This document shows positions 35,091-43,755 of a stretch of 46,620 bases of DNA, one piece after another. Source of the stretch: Prevotellaceae bacterium UBA1746 (GTDB taxonomy: Bacteria; Bacteroidota; Bacteroidia; Bacteroidales; Bacteroidaceae); assembly GCA_002314875.1 (NCBI GenBank), contig DCHS01000051.1, positions 1 to 46,620 of the forward strand, read 5' to 3'. The notes under the pieces were generated by a model. The model worked only from the letters and a program-made list of their open reading frames with translations, searched no databases and was not told the origin of the DNA. The translations under genes were made by a program, and so were the position numbers. The stretch's first letter is position 1. Every line of letters begins with the position of its first letter.

Positions 35091-35108
35091 CTTTGCAAAT
35101 TTACAAAG
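35091..35108 (-). promoter_or_regulatory. -7 box (TAAATTTG) in an imperfect palindrome, head of the train
   Basis: On the minus strand TAAATTTG (35096-35103) fits TAnnTTTG and sits about 30 bases before the 52-aa gene. It lies within CTTTGTAAATTTGCAAAG, a palindrome with one mismatched pair, which could be an operator overlapping the promoter. This is the only promoter-like box noticed for the whole train. Confidence 0.5.
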
Positions 35109-35233
35109 ACGTAGGCGCAAATCGTAAAGACTTTTTAATCATTAATCTTCATTTTTTAATCATTTTTTGCAATAAAAGTCCCATTCCCCTCGACAAATGG
35201 GGTATTTCTACCGATATTTCGCCTTTTTCGCAC

Positions 35234-35278
35234 AAAAAAAAGAACTACTTCGCCCGAAGGCAAAATAGTTCTATTTTT
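35234..35278. terminator. Bidirectional terminator after the regulator gene
   Basis: Hairpin with outer arms AGAACTA and TAGTTCT and inner GAAG/GCC-TTCG pairing, followed on the minus strand by seven to eight T and on the plus strand by ATTTTT. It lies about 45 bases after the regulator's stop codon and separates it from the surface gene train. Confidence 0.85.
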
Positions 35279-35315
35279 CGTATTTTTTCTAGAGATATAT
35301 CTGTTATTTCTTGCT

Positions 35316-38060
35316 TTATTCTCCGTTTTTATGCACCGCACTCGGCACAATTCCAAAGCGTTTCTTGAAGGCTCTGGAGAAGTAATTGGAATCGTCATAG
35401 CCACAGCGGTGAGCCACTTCTTCGATGCTCATATCGGGTTCCTCGAGGAGCAGACGCTTGGCGGTCTGAAGACGGACCATAGCAATATATGCCGCTCCGG
35501 TTTCACCCGTGATGCTCGAAATTTTCCTTCGCAGCTGCTGGTTGCTGATGCACAGTCGGTCGGCGATGGCCTCCGTCGTCGCATTGCAAACGGCCATCTG
35601 TTCAACGATCAATTGGTTGAGCTGGTTCAGGAACTTCTGATCCTTGTCGGAGAGGGTGGCGGGTTCAGGCTTCCCTTGTTCAAGAGCCGTCCTGTAGCGT
35701 TCACGCTGGGCAAACATCTGACGGATGATATTGTCGATTCGCAGATTCAGTTCATCGGCATGGAAGGGTTTGACGATATAGGAAACCGCACCCTCCTGAA
35801 GGGTGGCAATGCGCTCTTCATGGCCTTCACGCGCCGTGATGACCACGATGGGAATATGAGACAGCAATTCGTCGCCATTGACGGCCCGGCAAAGTTCGTC
35901 GCCGCTCATCTTTGGCATCATAATGTCGGTGAGGATCAAGTCTGGAATCTTCTCCTTTGCCATCTGCAAAGCCTCTGCACCATCATGGGCCAGGAGAATG
36001 TCATAACGGTCGGCAAGGAGCGAGCGGATGTATTCCAAAAGTTCCGGATGGTCTTCTGCCACAAGAATGATGGGGCGGGTTTCCGTTTGTGGAACGGGCT
36101 CCGGCTCTGGAACATATTGAACCTCGGGAAGGGCCTTTGCAGGTTCAACGGTAATGCCCTCGGGAGCGGTCTTCGGGAGGCGGACGGTAAAGACGGAACC
36201 TGTTCCCTCCCTGCTCTTGACGGTAAGGCTTCCGTTCATCGCCTCTACAATATTATAAGACAAGGAAAGACCGATGCCGGTACCCATCTTGTTTTGCTGG
36301 CCACTCTTCGTCTGATAGAATGGATTGAAAATGAAACGCAGATCATCACGGGGAATACCACAACCGGTATCGGCAATGCGTAATACCACATGTTGGTCAT
36401 CATCCTTCAGCGTGACAAGAATGCGACCTCCGCTCGAGGTGAATTTGATGGCGTTGGAAAGAAGATTTCGCAACACCTTATTTAAATAGTCTGCCACATA
36501 GTCCGTCATAACGGGCTTGTCTGCCATAGCGAAAGTGAGGGTGATGCCTTTGGCGGTGGCATAACTCTGCTGAACCTCGACCGCCATACTGACAACGGGA
36601 CGGATATCACCCGTCACCCAGGTTCCCATACCAACAGCACTCTTGACCTTGGAATAGTCCAAAAGCTGGTTGACGAGGTTGAGGAGTTCGTTGCTCTGCT
36701 GCTGGATGGTCATCATATCGGCAGCACACTGCTTCGGCAAGGCTTCCCTGGACTTCTGCATTCGTTCCACAAGACCGATGATGATGGTCAAAGGTGTACG
36801 GAACTCGTGGGTGATATTGGTGAAGAAATTTGAACGGATCTCTTCTAACTTCTTGAGCAATAGGTTGTTCTTGGCACGGATGCGATTGAAGGCATAGAGA
36901 ACGCCAACGATGGAGAGCAGGATGAAAATTCCCAAAAGAAGACCTATGGTGAGGTTACGCATTGAACCCAGGCGTTTTTGCTGGGAAAGCAGCTGGAGGT
37001 CTTTTTCGGCGGACTCATAACGAACCTGAAGTTCAGAAAGCTGGCGGCTGGTCTCTGAACTGAAAACGCTGTCCTTCAAAATGGAAAATGCCTCATATTG
37101 CTCATAGGCCAAAGCGTCCTTCCCGGTAGAATGATAGGCCTGGGCAAGTCCCTTGCAGGCTTGCATCTCCTGGCGACGGGAATGAATTTCCCTGGAAATG
37201 GCAATGGCACGCTCAAAGTAGGGGATGGCCTCGGCTGGCTTCTTCTGCTGGATGAGCATGTCTCCCAAATGCTGGTAGGTCAATCCCAGTGAATGGCGTT
37301 CGCCTTTTGCCTCAAGCCATTCCACGGCCTAACGGTAGCATCGGTGGGCAGCCTCAAAGTCTGGCATAGCAAAATAGATATCGCCCATCTGGGACAGGCG
37401 ACGCCCGGCTTTCAGGGTGTCTTTCCTGGCAATATCGAGGTCATAGGCCTGTTTGGCAAAGGAAAGGGCTTTGTCACGGAGTTCGAGGCTGTTGTAAATC
37501 TCTGAGGCAACACCATAGCGGATGGACAGATTCGGATGATCTTTCACCTGCTTCTCCAGTTCAATGGCCCGGTCGATGTAGTTCTTCGCCTGCACCAGCT
37601 GATGGGTACTCAGACAGATTGACGCTATATTACTATAGTCACTGGAAAGATAGGAAATCTCACCCAGAAGGCTGTCAAGGTGAATTTGTGTCCGGCTGAC
37701 GATCAGGGCGCTGTCGGGAACACCCATATGGAAGTAGGCTAAGACCTCATTACTCAGGGCTTCTGCCCAGGATGCGGTGTCTTTCTTGGCAATGGCAAGC
37801 TTCTCCGTTTCTTTTGAAATGGCTAAAAGGCGCAGGTAATCCTGACCGGACACGCTCTTCGCAGAGTCCAGCAACATCGCAATCTCTGCAGAGTCTTCCG
37901 GGGTCAGCTTTGAACCGCCACCGGCTTTACCGCCTCTGCAGGAAAAGAGCAGGCTCATCACCACACACAGAACCAACCAGAAGGCTCCGTGAACCTTATG
38001 GTATAATGTGCAGGATGTTTTTCCTGACTTTGTACGAGCTGAAGAGAAGATAGCCTTCAT
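35316..38060 (-). pseudogene. Hybrid sensor kinase/AraC response regulator broken by an in-frame TAG
   Basis: One continuous frame of 914 codons except for a TAG at codon 244 (37329-37331). N-terminus: membrane or lipoprotein-type signal (FWLVLCVVMSLLFSC), then TPR-like sensor helices on both sides of the stop (AHRCYR, stop, AVEWLEAKG), a membrane span near 370-391, a HisKA motif with H418 (ITHEFRTPLT), an ATPase domain (NLLSNAIKF, DTGCGIP, GTGIGLSL), a receiver with D712 (LTDIMMP) and a C-terminal AraC helix-turn-helix (GYDDSNYFSRAFKKRFG). Such proteins sense outside signals and activate transcription. A CAG to TAG change would explain the break. TAG ends at least four other genes here, so recoding is unlikely. 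A GTG at 37325 could restart a kinase part. It may be a true pseudogene, a strain polymorphism or a sequencing error. Confidence 0.8.
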
Positions 38061-38103
38061 AATATGACCGGTTTGTTGGACTTGTTATCAACCTTTTCGG
38101 CTG

Positions 38104-38111
38104 CAAAAATA
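38104..38111 (-). promoter_or_regulatory. -7 box (TATTTTTG) of the regulator gene
   Basis: TATTTTTG on the minus strand matches TAnnTTTG and lies about 45 bases before the regulator's ATG at 38060, in the 133-bp divergent gap. Confidence 0.45.
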
Positions 38112-38165
38112 CGATTTATTTTCTTTCCACTCCTATAATATCTTTTATTTTTTAAAATTTATCCG

Positions 38166-38173
38166 TAACTTTG
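38166..38173 (+). promoter_or_regulatory. -7 box (TAACTTTG) driving the RhuM-Fic and AlaX genes
   Basis: TAACTTTG matches TAnnTTTG and lies 20 bases before the ATG at 38194. It was probably the original promoter of the alaX-like gene, now captured by the inserted RhuM-Fic gene. Confidence 0.55.
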
Positions 38174-38193
38174 CCCGCCGAAAACCGAAAACC

Positions 38194-38259
38194 ATGGCAG
38201 AAGCACCTATTCTCAACGAGCATAACAAGGCGGAACATGCACCGTCACATATTGCAGAG
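38194..38259 (+). repeat. Direct repeat, left copy (start of the alaX-like gene)
   Basis: 66 bp starting at the ATG, identical to 39248-39313 except for one base (65/66). It encodes MAEAPILNEHNKAEHAPSH plus three further residues, fused here in frame to the RhuM-Fic protein. Confidence 0.95.
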
Positions 38260-39246
38260 GAAAACCCACTTCCCATTGTAATGTACACATCTGAAGATGG
38301 CTGTACACAACTGGAAGTTAAGTTGGACGGAGAAACCGTATGGCTGTCTCAGCAACAGATGTCCCTCATTTTCCAAACCGACAGAACATCTATTTTACGC
38401 CATATCAACAATATCTATAAAACAGGTGAATTGGAAGAAGAGTCAACATGTGCAAAAATTGCACAGGTTCGAATAGAGGGAAAAAGGAGGGTCAGTCGTG
38501 AAATCCCTTTCTACAATCTTGACATGATAATCTCTGTTGGATATAGAGTAAACTCCAAGACAGCAACAACATTCCGAAAATGGGCTACTTCCATTCTCAG
38601 ACAATACCTCCTCAAAGGCTATGCCATCAACCAACAGCGACTCGATCACTACAACGAACTGAAGGATGTGGTACGGCTGATGTCACGTGCCATCCAATTT
38701 CAAGAGAAAGTTAGTGGGGAGGAATATAGCGGACTCTTCCATGTCATCGGTGACTATGTATATGCCCTCGACACGCTTGATCGCTATGATTATCAAGAAC
38801 TTGCCATCAGCAAGACTACCAAAGAGGAACCTTTCCATGCTACTTACGATAACGCTATGGATGTTATCAACCGTCTGAAGGATAAGTTTGGTGGAAGTGT
38901 TCTTTTTGCAAATGAAAAGGATGAGTCTTTTAAGAGTAGTATAGGCCAGATCTACCAGACGTTTGGAGGACAGGAACTCTATCCCTCAGTTGAAGAAAAG
39001 GCTGCCATGTTGCTCTATCTTGTTGTTAAGAACCATTCGTTTAGTGATGGCAATAAGCGAATAGCAGCCATGCTCTTTCTCTGGTTCATGGAGAAAAATC
39101 ATATCCTCTATTCCGAAGACGGCCACAAACGTATTGCTGACAACACGCTGGTAGCCCTGACCCTGATGATTGCTGAGTCAAAAACCGAGGAAAAGGATGT
39201 GATGGTAAAGGTTGTAGTAAATCTGATTAATAAGGAGAACCAATAA
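38194..39246 (+). CDS. RhuM-family protein with C-terminal Fic domain
   Basis: 350 aa. The first 22 residues are a copy of the start of the neighbouring AlaX-like protein. From about residue 30 it is a RhuM-type protein: QLEVKLDGETVWLSQQQMSLIFQTDRTSILRHINNIYKTGEL, then NLDMIISVGYRVNSKTATTFRKWATSILRQYLLKGYAIN. The C-terminal half is a Fic/Doc fold with H281-SFSDGNKR, a variant of HPFxDGNGR with Lys in place of the last Gly. Fic enzymes transfer AMP or related groups to target proteins; RhuM-Fic genes occur on mobile islands and some act as toxins. The stop TAA is one base before the ATG of the AlaX-like gene, so both would be translated from one mRNA. Family call is firm; activity unknown. Confidence 0.88.
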   Translation: MAEAPILNEHNKAEHAPSHIAEENPLPIVMYTSEDGCTQLEVKLDGETVWLSQQQMSLIFQTDRTSILRHINNIYKTGELEEESTCAKIAQVRIEGKRRVSREIPFYNLDMIISVGYRVNSKTATTFRKWATSILRQYLLKGYAINQQRLDHYNELKDVVRLMSRAIQFQEKVSGEEYSGLFHVIGDYVYALDTLDRYDYQELAISKTTKEEPFHATYDNAMDVINRLKDKFGGSVLFANEKDESFKSSIGQIYQTFGGQELYPSVEEKAAMLLYLVVKNHSFSDGNKRIAAMLFLWFMEKNHILYSEDGHKRIADNTLVALTLMIAESKTEEKDVMVKVVVNLINKENQ

Positions 39247-39247
39247 T

Positions 39248-39313
39248 ATGGCAGAAGCACCTATTCTCAACGAGCATAACAAGGCGGAACATGCACCGTC
39301 ACATACTGCAGAG
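39248..39313 (+). repeat. Direct repeat, right copy (start of the alaX-like gene)
   Basis: Second copy of the 66-bp repeat (65/66 identity with 38194-38259). Here it flows into the complete editing domain, so this is the ancestral context. The two copies bracket a 988-bp segment that holds nearly all of the RhuM-Fic gene. Confidence 0.95.
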
Positions 39314-39715
39314 CACATGCTGAATCAGACGATGATCAGAATGTTTGGCTGCGAACGTTCAAAAAACGCTCACATTGAACGCAAAAAGTCGAAAATCAAT
39401 TACAATCTTCCCGTCTGCCCGACAGCAGAGGAGGTGGCAGAGATTGAACGCCGGATGAACGAACTCATTGCGGCAGATCTCCCTGTGACCTATGAATTCG
39501 TAACGCGAGACACTATTCCTGACGGCGTTGTCCTTGACAAACTCCCTGAAGATGCCAGCGAGACGCTCCGCATCGTTCGCATTGGTGACTACGACGTCTG
39601 TGCCTGCATCGGTACTCATGTGGCTTCAACGAAGGAAATTGGCACTTTCAAAATAAACAGTACGAGCTATAACGACGGTTCTTTCCGCATCGTTTTCAAA
39701 GTAATCACGGAATAA
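39248..39715 (+). CDS. AlaX-like alanyl-tRNA editing domain protein
   Basis: 155-aa free-standing editing domain of the threonyl/alanyl-tRNA synthetase second additional domain family. Such proteins hydrolyse mischarged Ser- or Gly-tRNA(Ala) in the cytoplasm. The zinc-binding residues are visible: H19-x3-H23 (SHTAEHML) and C120-x3-H124 (CACIGTH). RMFGCERSKNAHIERKKSKINYNL and the GTFKINSTSYNDGSFRIVF end also fit the family. It lies one base after the RhuM-Fic stop and so depends on that gene's promoter and translation. In the upstream duplicated copy the second metal histidine is replaced (HIAEE), as expected if only the 5' end was copied. Confidence 0.88.
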   Translation: MAEAPILNEHNKAEHAPSHTAEHMLNQTMIRMFGCERSKNAHIERKKSKINYNLPVCPTAEEVAEIERRMNELIAADLPVTYEFVTRDTIPDGVVLDKLPEDASETLRIVRIGDYDVCACIGTHVASTKEIGTFKINSTSYNDGSFRIVFKVITE

Positions 39716-39724
39716 GACAGTTCG

Positions 39725-39811
39725 TCCGGAACAACTGGCACCTCCGGAACAACTGGAACCTCCGGAACAACCGGCAAAACCGGCACCTCCGGAACAACTG
39801 GTACCTACGGA
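39725..39811. repeat. 9-bp CCGG-type tandem array R7 (variant)
   Basis: About nine units of TCCGGAACA alternating with ACTGGNACC, in strict 9-bp register, between the alaX-like stop and the next gene. Same period and CCGG core as arrays R1-R6 but with a different filler sequence and the opposite orientation of purines. Confidence 0.8.
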
Positions 39812-39832
39812 TTTTTACCACGCTCACACAAT

Positions 39833-39854
39833 AAAACGGCAAAAGTGCCGTTTT
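39833..39854 (+). terminator. Probable terminator after the alaX-like gene
   Basis: AAAACGGCA-AAAG-TGCCGTTTT: a 9-bp hairpin ending in four T. A modest but plausible terminator 23 bases before the next start codon. Confidence 0.55.
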
Positions 39855-39877
39855 AGAAGAAAACACACCCGTAATTC

Positions 39878-41200
39878 ATGATTGACTCCCTCTCAACTTT
39901 GTTACATCCAGGACTATATGTCATCGTCTGCGCACTGATTTCCATGCTGACGGTATTCTGGGCGTATTTTAAAGTCCTGAAAATAGCAAAAATGAAGAGC
40001 CTCGTGGATAATCCCGATGCTCGCAAACTCCAACAAGTTCCTATCCCCATCCTGGGCGGTATCGCAGTCTTTCTGGGCATCATCACCGGCCTCCTCGTTG
40101 CCAGCTGCCTCTTCGACGGCACTGCCCTACTCTTCCCCGTTCTGGCAGGCATGGGTATTCTGCTTTACACCGGAACGATTGATGACTTGCTGGGTCTGAC
40201 TCCAAAATCGCGTATTATCATCGAAGTGCTGGTCATCCTAGGCATGATCTATGGTACAGGAATGTGCATTGATAACCTCTATGGTCTTTGGGGAATTGGA
40301 AATGTTGACTGGTGGATAGCAGTTCCTGTGACTGTCTTCGCAGGCGTGGGAATTATAAATGCCACGAACATGATCGATGGCGTCAATGGTCTTTCCAGCG
40401 GCCTCTGCATGGCGTGTTCCGTAATGTTCGGAAGCGTATTTTTCCGCGAAGGAGACTATGTAAACTCCTCATTGGCATTTATTATGGCGGCAGGCCTCCT
40501 GCCTTTCTTCCTTCACAATGTCTTTGGCCAAAGCTCGAGAATGTTCATCGGTGATGCAGGTACAATGGTCATGGGAACAATGCTGACATGGTTTACCATC
40601 TCCATGCTTTCCAGCGAGAAAATGCTGGCGCTCCCGCATGTCATCCTTCCTTCTGCAGAAACCAACAGTATTGGTATCAATGATCTGATTCTTCAGGACT
40701 TCAAGGGCATCGGTGTCGTTGCTTTGACACTTGCCATCGTCGTCGTTCCCATAGCAGATACCCTGCGTGTTATGACCATGCGCGTACTACGCGGAAAGAG
40801 CCCCTTCCATCCGGATAAGACTCACCTCCACCACTCTTTCATCGCAATGGGTATCAGCCACTCCATCACAACGCTTTGCATTGTCCTCATCGACATCATC
40901 GGTGTTCTCGTATGGTATCTCAGTTTCTATTTCGGAGCCAGCGTTGATATGCAGCTTTATATTGTTGTTGCCTACGGTGTTTTCTGCGTTTGGGGAACCT
41001 ACGCTCTCCTTCATGCCAGTGAGCACAGTCAGAGCCGTTTTGCAGTGTGGTGCCGCAACTTCTCTCCCTATACTCATTTCGGTCGCAAGGAATGGTGGCA
41101 GAAGATCCAGCTTCATCTTGACGCTCCCGAATTCACCCCCAACGAAGTAAGCGAAAAGCGCCGTGAACTGCGCGAGAAGTTCCACCCTGAACAAAACTAA
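39878..41200 (+). CDS. WecA/TagO-like undecaprenyl-phosphate sugar-1-phosphate transferase
   Basis: Polytopic inner-membrane enzyme of the MraY/WecA/TagO family that transfers a HexNAc-1-phosphate from its UDP form to undecaprenyl phosphate, the first step in surface polysaccharide or O-antigen synthesis. The 440-aa product has about ten or eleven membrane spans and the family motifs: DNPDARKLQQVPIPILGG (about 44-61), a TIDDLLGL aspartate pair (about 99), NMIDGVNGL (about 163-171), MFIGDAGTM (about 222) and the HPDKTHLHH loop (about 310). The C-terminal 60 aa are a soluble charged tail. ATG at 39878 gives the expected membrane-first start. Probably monocistronic: a hairpin precedes it and a hairpin with T run follows. 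Confidence 0.92.
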   Translation: MIDSLSTLLHPGLYVIVCALISMLTVFWAYFKVLKIAKMKSLVDNPDARKLQQVPIPILGGIAVFLGIITGLLVASCLFDGTALLFPVLAGMGILLYTGTIDDLLGLTPKSRIIIEVLVILGMIYGTGMCIDNLYGLWGIGNVDWWIAVPVTVFAGVGIINATNMIDGVNGLSSGLCMACSVMFGSVFFREGDYVNSSLAFIMAAGLLPFFLHNVFGQSSRMFIGDAGTMVMGTMLTWFTISMLSSEKMLALPHVILPSAETNSIGINDLILQDFKGIGVVALTLAIVVVPIADTLRVMTMRVLRGKSPFHPDKTHLHHSFIAMGISHSITTLCIVLIDIIGVLVWYLSFYFGASVDMQLYIVVAYGVFCVWGTYALLHASEHSQSRFAVWCRNFSPYTHFGRKEWWQKIQLHLDAPEFTPNEVSEKRRELREKFHPEQN

Positions 41201-41345
41201 TCCTCCTTATTTCCAACGATTTAATCACGGTTTTCAACGGTTTGAAACGATTGCATATCGTGGTTCCAATTTTGTAATTCCATATTTTCACAATTTGAAA
41301 TTCGGAAAATCATTACGCCCTGAAAGGGCAATGGCTTCTACAGCT

Positions 41346-41376
41346 CAGGGCAGTGCCCTGGGTTTTTTGTTTTTTA
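41346..41376 (+). terminator. Hairpin with T run after the wecA-like gene
   Basis: CAGGGCA-G-TGCCCTG followed by GG and two runs of six T. It lies 145 bases after the stop codon and is part of a Bacteroidota GCCCTGAAAGGGC-type intergenic repeat. Confidence 0.6.
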
Positions 41377-41443
41377 TAGTAATCCGCGCCCTATAAAGGC
41401 AAGATGCTCACATTTGAACAAACAAGCAAGGATAATCATTGGG

Positions 41444-41486
41444 GCGCCCTGAAAGGGCAATGACTTCCATAGCCCTTTCAGGGCGC
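41444..41486. repeat. 15-bp perfect inverted repeat (GCGCCCTGAAAGGGC)
   Basis: Two perfectly complementary 15-bp arms (41444-41458 and 41472-41486) around 13 bases. The CGCCCTGAAAGGGC string resembles a widespread Bacteroidota intergenic repeat; here it opens the tandem array that follows. Confidence 0.85.
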
Positions 41487-41700
41487 ACCAATTATTCGTC
41501 ACGCTTTCGATGCAATTTTAAACGCCCTACTTCAAGGCGCACCCATTATTCGTCTCGCTTTTCGATGCAATTCTGAACGCCATACCTTTCGGGCGCACCC
41601 ATTATTCGTCTCGCTTCTTGATGCAATTTTAAACGCCCTGGTTTTAGTGCGTACGAATGATGTGTCACGTTTGAATGCCTTTATAAACACCCTATATGTA
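41481..41700. repeat. Four 54-56 bp direct repeats upstream of parA
   Basis: Units of the form GGGCGCACCCATTATTCGTC, a short spacer, CGATGCAATTTTAAACGCCCT begin near 41481, 41535, 41591 and 41647; the fourth is degenerate. No reading frame explains them. Their place between the wecA-like gene and parA makes them a candidate centromere-like site (parS) or mobile repeat. Confidence 0.8.
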
Positions 41701-42428
41701 GGATCAAATGCCTTCCAACTGACGCATTAATAACTGTAGCACTACCCTACTCTATTCAATAAACTTGTCTCACAATCGCACGGAATTCACACTCATAAAC
41801 TGGTTGCTGCAATCTACATTATATAACACAATACCCATAATTTCATATTGTGATAATCAATTTGTCACATTGTAATAATTCTATAATTTCGCAATTTCAT
41901 ATTATTTAATTGTGGCGTACAAAAAACTAAAACAAGAATTATTATATTATTAAACTATGTTTCAATGTGTTATGGTTTCTATAATTCTGTATTATCATAT
42001 TTTCGCAATTTTATAATTTCATATTCTCATATTGATATTATTTATCCAATTTGGTATTGTAGCAATTCTACATTGAGGTAATTCTATTATTTCGTAATTT
42101 CGCATTGTGATAATCTCGTTATTTAATAATATAGAATTGTAGTAATTCGGTTATTTGAGATTTTAGTATTTAAAGTATACAGAAATTCTGCAATGTGAAA
42201 TTTGGAAATGGAGAAAATGTGTGAATTTTGCAATCTAATATGGAAACAATTCGAAGTAAAAGAAATTTTAAATTGCAGAAATTCCGGATTTTTCTTGGAA
42301 ATCTCAACGAAAGAAGTTAGTTTTGCGTCAAAATTCAATTAAAAACTCTTAAAAAATCACAGATTAGCGCTTTCAAAGCCACTGATTACAACTAATAATT
42401 CACTAATTAAGGCCCTACATCACTCATT
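41701..42428. other. AT-rich gap before parA
   Basis: About 730 bases without a convincing gene. It is very AT-rich and built of loosely repeated phrases such as AATTTCGCAATTTCATATT and ATTGTGATAAT. A TAGTTTTG box at 42318-42325 fits TAnnTTTG and could drive parA about 100 bases downstream. It may include sites for replication or partition proteins. Confidence 0.5.
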
Positions 42429-43202
42429 ATGGCACAAAAAATAGCTATTCTCAACCGTAAAGGCGGTGTTGGTAAGACTACAACCGCCATCAATCTCGCT
42501 GCTGGACTTGCGAGGCAGGGAAAACGCGTTCTTTTAATCGATCTCGACGACCAGTGCAACTCCACAGCAGCTCTCGGCTACGATTTCAGCCAGGGAACCA
42601 CCATTTATGAAGCACTCATCGACCGCGATCTCGCTAACGCAAGCCTCCAGATCTATCCCTACACCGATAATTTTGATTTTGTTGCCGCCAGCCAGGACCT
42701 TGAAGGCATAGAAACCGCTATGCACGACCATTTCGGGGCAGATCAGAAGCTTAAATTGCTCGTTATGGGCATAGAATTTGACTATGACGCCATTATTTAT
42801 GACTGTCCTCCCAATGCCGGTCTGATGAGCCGTTCCTCTCTCATCGCCGCTGACTACGTCCTCATCCCTCACGACTGCGGCCAGTTCTCTGAATGCGGTA
42901 TTCCCAAAGCTGTCAGCCTTTGCCGCGAAGCCATGATGCTGAACCGCGATCTGAAGGTGCTCGGCTTCCTCCGTACCAAGTACAAAAACACCACGCTCTG
43001 CCACGAAGCCAAGGATACACTCAACGAAAGCTATCCTGAATACCGCGTCCTCAACACAACCATCAAAGAGTGCGCAGCCCTCGGTAAAACCTTCAAGGAC
43101 CATCAGACCATCTTCTCCTACAAAGGTGCCGGCGATCCCTCACAAGGTAGGGTAGACTACACTTCTCTCGCTAAGGAAGTCATTGAGATTTGCGAATTCT
43201 AA
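42429..43202 (+). CDS. parA: ParA-family partition ATPase
   Basis: 257-aa Walker-type ATPase of the ParA/Soj/MinD family, which segregates plasmids and chromosomes by ATP-dependent patterning on the nucleoid. The deviant Walker A is KGGVGKTT (residues 11-18), a DLDDQCNSTAALGYD segment follows (about 38-52), and the Walker B region is DAIIYDCPPNAG (about 119-130). There is no N-terminal DNA-binding domain, so this is a small ParA (type Ib or chromosomal kind). It is followed after 131 bp by a small basic coiled-coil protein on the same strand, and then by a convergent replication initiator: a typical replicon maintenance set. Confidence 0.93.
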   Translation: MAQKIAILNRKGGVGKTTTAINLAAGLARQGKRVLLIDLDDQCNSTAALGYDFSQGTTIYEALIDRDLANASLQIYPYTDNFDFVAASQDLEGIETAMHDHFGADQKLKLLVMGIEFDYDAIIYDCPPNAGLMSRSSLIAADYVLIPHDCGQFSECGIPKAVSLCREAMMLNRDLKVLGFLRTKYKNTTLCHEAKDTLNESYPEYRVLNTTIKECAALGKTFKDHQTIFSYKGAGDPSQGRVDYTSLAKEVIEICEF

Positions 43203-43333
43203 TTTGTTGATATTTAAACTATTATCACTTATCCAAAACCAATTTGCAATTACTCAAATACAACAATACAGAATTCAGAGAATTTTACAATTTGGAATTA
43301 TAACATTTGAAAATTAGAAAAATCTAAGATACT

Positions 43334-43735
43334 ATGGCAAAATCAATGATTGAACAGGAGAAAGAACAGCAGCGTCTCCGGGAACAAAAGAAACAGCTCG
43401 AACAGCGTGCAGCGTTGATGGCACAGATGATGGCAGGTTCACAGACCCAGGCACAGCCCGCGTACGCACCCGCAGTTGAAGAAGCGCAGGTTAAGCGCGG
43501 TCGCAAGAAGAGTAGAGCAGCGACCATCGCTGAACGCCGTCCTATGCAGAAGAGCATCCACTTCACCAGCGAAGACACACTGAATATGGAGCAGATCAAA
43601 TTCAATCTTCTGAAGGCCGGTGTTGATAAGGCTGATGCCAACGCCGAAAACATCGTTTATTTCTTCTTCCAGCACTGCATCGATAAGTTCGGCACCGAAA
43701 TCCCCATCGAACAGTTCAAGAAAATCCTCTTGTAA
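43334..43735 (+). CDS. Small basic coiled-coil protein, probable ParA partner
   Basis: 133 aa, not recognised as a named family. Residues 3-35 are a highly charged helix (EQEKEQQRLREQKKQLEQ), followed by a flexible Q/A/P linker, a basic patch KRGRKKSRAAT (about 54-64), and a C-terminal domain beginning QKSIHFTSEDTLNMEQIKFNLL that could be a compact dimerisation or ribbon-helix-helix-like fold. Position directly after parA, small size and the basic patch suggest the ParB-equivalent adaptor that binds the partition site; this is inference. Its last 19 bp (CAAGAAAATCCTCTTGTAA) are repeated 39 bp downstream, at 43756-43774. A strong terminator follows. Confidence 0.75.
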   Translation: MAKSMIEQEKEQQRLREQKKQLEQRAALMAQMMAGSQTQAQPAYAPAVEEAQVKRGRKKSRAATIAERRPMQKSIHFTSEDTLNMEQIKFNLLKAGVDKADANAENIVYFFFQHCIDKFGTEIPIEQFKKILL

Positions 43736-43755
43736 ACGAGACTATCTTTTATTAA

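Noticed and set aside
37329..37331. TAG recoding to an amino acid
   Set aside because: TAG ends the xylanase, helix-hairpin-helix, DUF1573 and T9SS A genes at natural C-termini, so it is a normal stop here.
38194..39313. Insertion sequence or transposon as the cause of the 66-bp duplication
   Set aside because: No transposase, integrase or terminal inverted repeats are present, and 66 bp is far longer than usual target-site duplications; recorded as an unexplained insertion instead.
41201..42428. Small reading frames in the wecA-parA gap
   Set aside because: They follow the tandem repeats or AT-rich phrases and show no protein-like composition.
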